Origin: an uncultured Lachnospiraceae bacterium
GTDB lineage: Bacteria > Bacillota > Clostridia > Lachnospirales > Lachnospiraceae
Direction of reading: 5' to 3'
Assembly: GCA_900544445.1 (NCBI GenBank)
Contig: UQVK01000026.1
Location: 1-38,132 of the forward strand
Length of the DNA: 38,132 bases
In this document: positions 34,757 through 38,132 of the stretch, one piece after another
How the letters are laid out: every line of letters starts with the position of its first letter
How positions within the stretch are numbered: position 1 is the stretch's first letter
Position numbers and translations under genes: made by a program
The notes under the pieces: generated by a model
Databases searched by the model: none
What the model was told of the DNA's origin: nothing
The model's input: only the letters and a program-made list of their open reading frames with translations

Positions 34757-35701
34757 ATGGAAAAAACAGATATAATGAAAAAAGAGGAGCTTCTTTCCAT
34801 CGAGAATCTTTCCATCCGTTTCCGGCAGTACGAAAGCGGAGGCGGGCGGCGGGCTTTCCGACAGACCTTTCTTCCGGTGATCACCGGATTGAACGTGACG
34901 GTTCACAGGGGAGAGATCGTGGCGGTGGTGGGGGCCAGCGGATCGGGTAAAAGCCTTCTGGCCCATGCGGTGCTCGGCCTGCTGCCGGCCAACGCTTTTC
35001 AGGAAGGAAGCATCCGGTACAGAGGAAAAGAAACAGGGGAATCCGACGGCGTGCCGGGCATCGCCCTGGTGCCCCAGAGCGTGGCATGGCTGGATCCGCT
35101 GATGAAAATCGGAAAACAGGTGCTGGCCGGAAGAAAGACAGTTGCGGCAAAGGAGCGGATGCGGACCCTGTTTGCCAGGTACGGGCTTTCGGAGGCTGTG
35201 GAGGAGCTGTATCCCCATGAGTGTTCCGGCGGCATGATCCGGCGGATTCTTCTTGTGGCGGCGCTCATGGACGAGCCGGAGCTGATCATCGCGGACGAGC
35301 CCACGCCGGGAATGGATGCGTCGCTAGCCAGACAGGCCATGGATGAGCTGCGGGAGTTTGCGGATGAGGGGAAAGGCGTGCTGCTGATCACCCACGATAT
35401 TGAACTGGCGCTTCGGGGAGCGGACCGGATCGCCGTCTTTTATGCGGGAACCACGGTGGAGGTGGCGGAAGCGGCTGATTTTGCAAAAGAGGAACTGCTG
35501 CGCCATCCTTATACCAAAGCCCTGTGGCGAGCCATGCCGGCAAACGGCTTTTCACCCATCGAAGGAAACCAGCCCTATGTGAAGGATCTCCCGGAGGGCT
35601 GCGTATTTCAGGAGCGCTGCTCCTGGTTCGGCAAGGAGTGCCGGAAGGAGATCCCTCTCCGCCAGGTCCGGGGAGGCCTGGTGCGATGCGTTCGGGTGTG
35701 A
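34757..35701 (+). CDS. Peptide/nickel ABC transporter ATPase (NikD/OppD-like)
   Basis: This 314-residue ATPase has Walker A GASGSGKS (59-66), Q-loop VPQSVAWLDP, signature CSGGM, Walker B LIIADEP followed by TPGMDA, and the switch in LLITHDIE. The C-terminal oligopeptide/HPY extension is present (LLRHPYTKALWRAMP) and ends with four cysteines in CVFQERCSWFGKEC...C, a cluster also known in OppD-type subunits. The start ATG at 34757 is 9 nt after GAGGAG; an earlier GTG lies inside the hairpin. It works with the shorter ATPase encoded next as a heterodimer. Confidence 0.92.
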   Translation: MEKTDIMKKEELLSIENLSIRFRQYESGGGRRAFRQTFLPVITGLNVTVHRGEIVAVVGASGSGKSLLAHAVLGLLPANAFQEGSIRYRGKETGESDGVPGIALVPQSVAWLDPLMKIGKQVLAGRKTVAAKERMRTLFARYGLSEAVEELYPHECSGGMIRRILLVAALMDEPELIIADEPTPGMDASLARQAMDELREFADEGKGVLLITHDIELALRGADRIAVFYAGTTVEVAEAADFAKEELLRHPYTKALWRAMPANGFSPIEGNQPYVKDLPEGCVFQERCSWFGKECRKEIPLRQVRGGLVRCVRV

Positions 35702-35742
35702 TGCACCCGCCGCATAGAGGAAGAAAGGAGAGAAAACGGCGT

Positions 35743-36348
35743 ATGCTGGATGCGAAGAATCTGAGCTTTTCCTATGAAAAGAAATCCGATCCCCGGAAAA
35801 TCCTGGCGGACGTGACGCTGTCTGTCAAGCCGGGAGAGCGGGTGGGAATTCTGGCGCCGAGCGGAGCGGGAAAAACCACCCTTCTCAAAATTCTGGGCGG
35901 ATATCTTTTTCCGGACTCCGGCTGTGTGCTTGTGGACGGACAGCCGCTTCCGAAGAGGGGACACTGCCCGGTGCAGCTCATCTGGCAGCACCCGGAAAAG
36001 GCGGTGAATCCCAGACTTCGGCTGGGAAAGACGCTGGCGGAGGGCGGACCGGAGAATCCGGAACTGGAGCGCCGCCTGGGCATCCTGCCGGAATGGAAAA
36101 ACCGTTTTCCCCAGGAGCTTTCCGGCGGAGAGCTACAGCGCTTCTGCATCGCCAGGGCGCTGGGGCCGGGAACGAAATATCTGCTCTGCGACGAGATCAG
36201 CACCATGCTGGATCTGATTACCCAGGGCCAGATCTGGCGGTTTTTGATGGAAGAGACAGCAGAAAGAAAAATTGGAATGGTGATCACAAGCCACAGTCAG
36301 GAGCTTCTGGATCATGTCTGCACCAGACAGATCAGACTTGATGTGTAA
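35743..36348 (+). CDS. Peptide/nickel ABC transporter ATPase (NikE/OppF-like)
   Basis: The 201-residue ATPase has Walker A APSGAGKT (38-45; alanine at the first position still fits the P-loop pattern), Q-loop IWQHPEKAVNP, signature LSGGE (126-130), Walker B YLLCDE (146-151) and switch ITSHS (181-185). It is short and lacks the C-terminal HPY extension, as is usual for NikE-type halves. MLDAKNLSFSY is taken as the start, with GGAG 12 nt upstream; an in-frame ATG at 35701 overlaps the preceding stop codon (TGATG), would add 14 basic residues, and could be used by coupled translation. Confidence 0.88.
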   Translation: MLDAKNLSFSYEKKSDPRKILADVTLSVKPGERVGILAPSGAGKTTLLKILGGYLFPDSGCVLVDGQPLPKRGHCPVQLIWQHPEKAVNPRLRLGKTLAEGGPENPELERRLGILPEWKNRFPQELSGGELQRFCIARALGPGTKYLLCDEISTMLDLITQGQIWRFLMEETAERKIGMVITSHSQELLDHVCTRQIRLDV

Positions 36349-36370
36349 ACGCTTTGGAAAAGAGGTAAAA

Positions 36371-37132
36371 ATGGACGCAAGGGAAGTGCTTGTTAAATAT
36401 AAAAACGGAGAAATGTCGCTGGATGAGGCGGAGCTGTATTTCCGCCGGGAGCCCTTTGAGGAACTGGAATACGCCAAGCTGGATACGCACAGGAAGCTGC
36501 GCTCCGGTTTTGCGGAGGTGGTGTTCTGCAGCGGAAAGGCAGATGCGCATCTGCTTTCCATTTTCAAAAGGCTCTATGAGGAGGAAGGCGAGGTGTTCGG
36601 CACCAGGGCGTCGCAGCAGCAGTACGAGCTGGTAAAGAGCGCGCTGCCCCAGGTCAGCTACGATCCGGTCTCCCGGATTCTGAAAATTGAAAAGGAAGAA
36701 AAGGAACATATCGGGAAGATCGCCGTCTGTACGGCAGGAACGGCGGATATTCCGGTGGCGGAGGAGGCGGCGCAGACGGCGGAATACTTCGGAAGCCATG
36801 TGGAGCGCATTTACGACGTCGGAGTGAGCGGCCTGCATCGGCTGATGTCCAGGCTGGAGCAGATCCAGAGCGCCAACTGCGTGGTGGCGGTGGCCGGAAT
36901 GGAAGGGGCGCTGGCCAGCGTGCTGGGCGGCCTGGTGGCCAACCCCGTGCTGGCGGTTCCCACCTCAGTGGGCTATGGGGCCAGCATGAACGGCCTCTCC
37001 GCCCTGCTCACCATGATCAACTCCTGTGCCAACGGCATCGCGGTGCTCAACATTGACAACGGCTACGGCGCGGGCTACATGGCAACCCAGATCAATCGTC
37101 TGGCGGAAAGAAACGGAAAGGAAAAAGAATAA
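36371..37132 (+). CDS. larB: Nickel-pincer cofactor biosynthesis carboxylase/hydrolase LarB
   Basis: This 253-residue enzyme carboxylates nicotinic acid adenine dinucleotide and hydrolyses the phosphoanhydride, the first step toward the nickel-pincer nucleotide of lactate racemase and related enzymes. The N-terminal region (1-110) includes MSLDEAELYFRREPFEEL and the mid part is PurE-like: IAVCTAGTADIPVAEEA (about 120-136) and AGMEGALASVLGGLVANPVLAVPTSVGYGAS (about 176-206). Length and motifs are normal. AGAGGT precedes ATG 36371. The stop overlaps the larC start (TAATG). Confidence 0.95.
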   Translation: MDAREVLVKYKNGEMSLDEAELYFRREPFEELEYAKLDTHRKLRSGFAEVVFCSGKADAHLLSIFKRLYEEEGEVFGTRASQQQYELVKSALPQVSYDPVSRILKIEKEEKEHIGKIAVCTAGTADIPVAEEAAQTAEYFGSHVERIYDVGVSGLHRLMSRLEQIQSANCVVAVAGMEGALASVLGGLVANPVLAVPTSVGYGASMNGLSALLTMINSCANGIAVLNIDNGYGAGYMATQINRLAERNGKEKE

Positions 37133-38132
37133 TGGGAAAATGTTTATATCTGGAATGTATGTCCGGCATCAGCGGAGATATGACGGCGGCGGCGCTGCTG
37201 GATCTGGGAGCGGAAAGAGAGGCGCTGGAGCGGGCGCTTCGCTCCCTGCCGGTGGATGGATTTTCCGTCGCTGTCAGCCGGGTGAAGAAGTCCGGTCTGG
37301 ACGTGTGTGACTTCGATGTGCGCCTGGACGCCGCCCATGAAAACCATGATCATGACATGGAATATCTGTTCGGCGGCCATCTGCCCGAAAGCGGGCATTC
37401 CCACGGAACGGACGTGCAGGCGGAGGCCATTGCCGCTCATGTCCACAGCCACGAGCATGACCACGATCACGAGCATGACCACGATCACGAACATGGCCAC
37501 AATCATGAACATGGCCACGATCACGAGCATGGCCACAATCATGAACATGGTCACGAACATAGTCACGACCACAATCACGAGCATGACCACGATCATGGAC
37601 ATACCCACGATCATACGCACCCTCATGAGCACCGCGGGATGAAGGAGATCCTGGAGATCATCAGCCAGGCGGATATGACGGAGCGGGCGAAGGCCACGGC
37701 GGTCCGGATTTTTGAAATTCTGGCGGAGGCGGAATCAAAGGCGCATGGCGTCAGCCGGGAAGAGGTGCATTTTCATGAGGTGGGAGCGGTGGACTCCATC
37801 GTGGACATTGTGACTGTGGCGGTCTGCCTGGATGAGCTGGATGTGACGGAGGTGATCGTGCCGTACCTGTGCGAGGGAAACGGAATGGTCCGGTGTCAGC
37901 ACGGCCTGATTCCGATTCCCGTTCCGGCGGTGGCAAATATCGTCCAGGCCCATGGGTTGATGCTGAAGCCCACGGAGATTCAGGGAGAGCTGGTCACGCC
38001 CACCGGCGCGGCGATCATTGCAGCCATCCGTACCTCCGACCGGTTGCCGGAACGGTTTACCATTCAGAAAATTGGTCTGGGCGCAGGAAAACGGCAGTAT
38101 GAAAGGCCCAGCATCCTGCGGGCCATGCTGAT
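37132..38132 (+). CDS. larC: Nickel insertase LarC, 3'-partial
   Basis: LarC inserts nickel into the pyridinium dithiocarboxylate nucleotide in a CTP-dependent step. The N-terminus YLECMSGISGDMTAAALLDLG (residues 6-26) is diagnostic, and the later region VHFHEVGAVDSIVDIV and GELVTPTGAAII match the family. Between them lies a histidine-rich linker in which every second residue from 103 to 167 is His. At least 333 residues are encoded before the window ends with the frame still open. In Lactobacillus plantarum LarC is made from two frames by ribosomal frameshifting; whether that applies cannot be judged here. No LarA or LarE is visible. Confidence 0.95.
   Translation, partial: MGKCLYLECMSGISGDMTAAALLDLGAEREALERALRSLPVDGFSVAVSRVKKSGLDVCDFDVRLDAAHENHDHDMEYLFGGHLPESGHSHGTDVQAEAIAAHVHSHEHDHDHEHDHDHEHGHNHEHGHDHEHGHNHEHGHEHSHDHNHEHDHDHGHTHDHTHPHEHRGMKEILEIISQADMTERAKATAVRIFEILAEAESKAHGVSREEVHFHEVGAVDSIVDIVTVAVCLDELDVTEVIVPYLCEGNGMVRCQHGLIPIPVPAVANIVQAHGLMLKPTEIQGELVTPTGAAIIAAIRTSDRLPERFTIQKIGLGAGKRQYERPSILRAML
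37438..37632 (+). repeat. Histidine-alternating low-complexity repeat in larC
   Basis: The 195-nt segment encodes H103 to H167 of LarC as an uninterrupted X-H alternation (33 His; X is mostly D, E, G, N, S). The DNA is built of degenerate 6-bp (GA)CAC/CAT units with longer near-repeats, so its length probably varies between strains. Confidence 0.9.

Noticed and set aside
37438..37632. CRISPR or classic minisatellite
   Set aside because: The periodic DNA comes from alternating His codons in an open larC frame; there are no spaced identical repeats.

Overview
The window looks like a chromosomal segment of an anaerobic Firmicute, most likely family Lachnospiraceae (Clostridia). The pointers are moderately GC-rich genes with strong GGAGG ribosome-binding sites, TTGACA/TATAAT-type promoters, a LicT/BglG antiterminator with a PTS, ECF-type vitamin S-components, two TPP riboswitches, and two Rpn-type PD-(D/E)XK nuclease genes of the kind that is abundant in that family. 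No phage, plasmid or insertion-sequence module was recognised. The family assignment is inferred from gene content; there is no 16S sequence in the window.

Left part (1-12.2 kb): a small membrane protein; thiT (thiamine S-component) behind a TPP riboswitch; an NlpC/P60 endopeptidase; a three-gene ABC-2 exporter on the minus strand; a plus-strand HAD phosphatase - CPBP protease - SWIM/SNF2 helicase cluster; tRNA-Arg(ACG); and a MATE exporter divergent from an SGNH hydrolase and a second MATE exporter.

Middle (14.4-22.5 kb): an Rpn-family nuclease, a TIGR04076 protein, a YfcE-like phosphoesterase, then a thiamine locus: thiW, a TPP riboswitch with its own terminator, thiM, thiE, thiD and the hydroxymethylpyrimidine transporter cytX. 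A LysR regulator follows. The locus salvages the thiazole and pyrimidine moieties and joins them; no de novo gene (thiC, thiG) is present here.

22.5-30.8 kb: a beta-glucoside regulon (promoter, RAT/terminator, LicT-like antiterminator, EIIBCA permease, GH1 6-phospho-beta-glucosidase), a minus-strand methyltransferase, a second Rpn-like gene that has lost its 5' end, and an apiosidase-like (DUF4038) glycoside hydrolase.

30.8-38.1 kb: the most interesting part. A lipoprotein substrate-binding protein, two permeases and two ATPases of the peptide/nickel ABC family are followed by larB and larC, which build the nickel-pincer nucleotide cofactor. The likely logic is nickel uptake coupled to cofactor synthesis. 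The operon starts with a structured leader that ends in an intrinsic terminator just before the first gene, has a palindrome over its -10 element, carries three consecutive hairpins between permease and ATPase genes, and its LarC has a run of 33 alternating histidines. LarC runs off the window end.

A recurring theme is a compact perfect hairpin placed a few bases upstream of the Shine-Dalgarno of unrelated genes (HAD, CPBP, SNF2, thiW, LysR, bgl, nikD-like).
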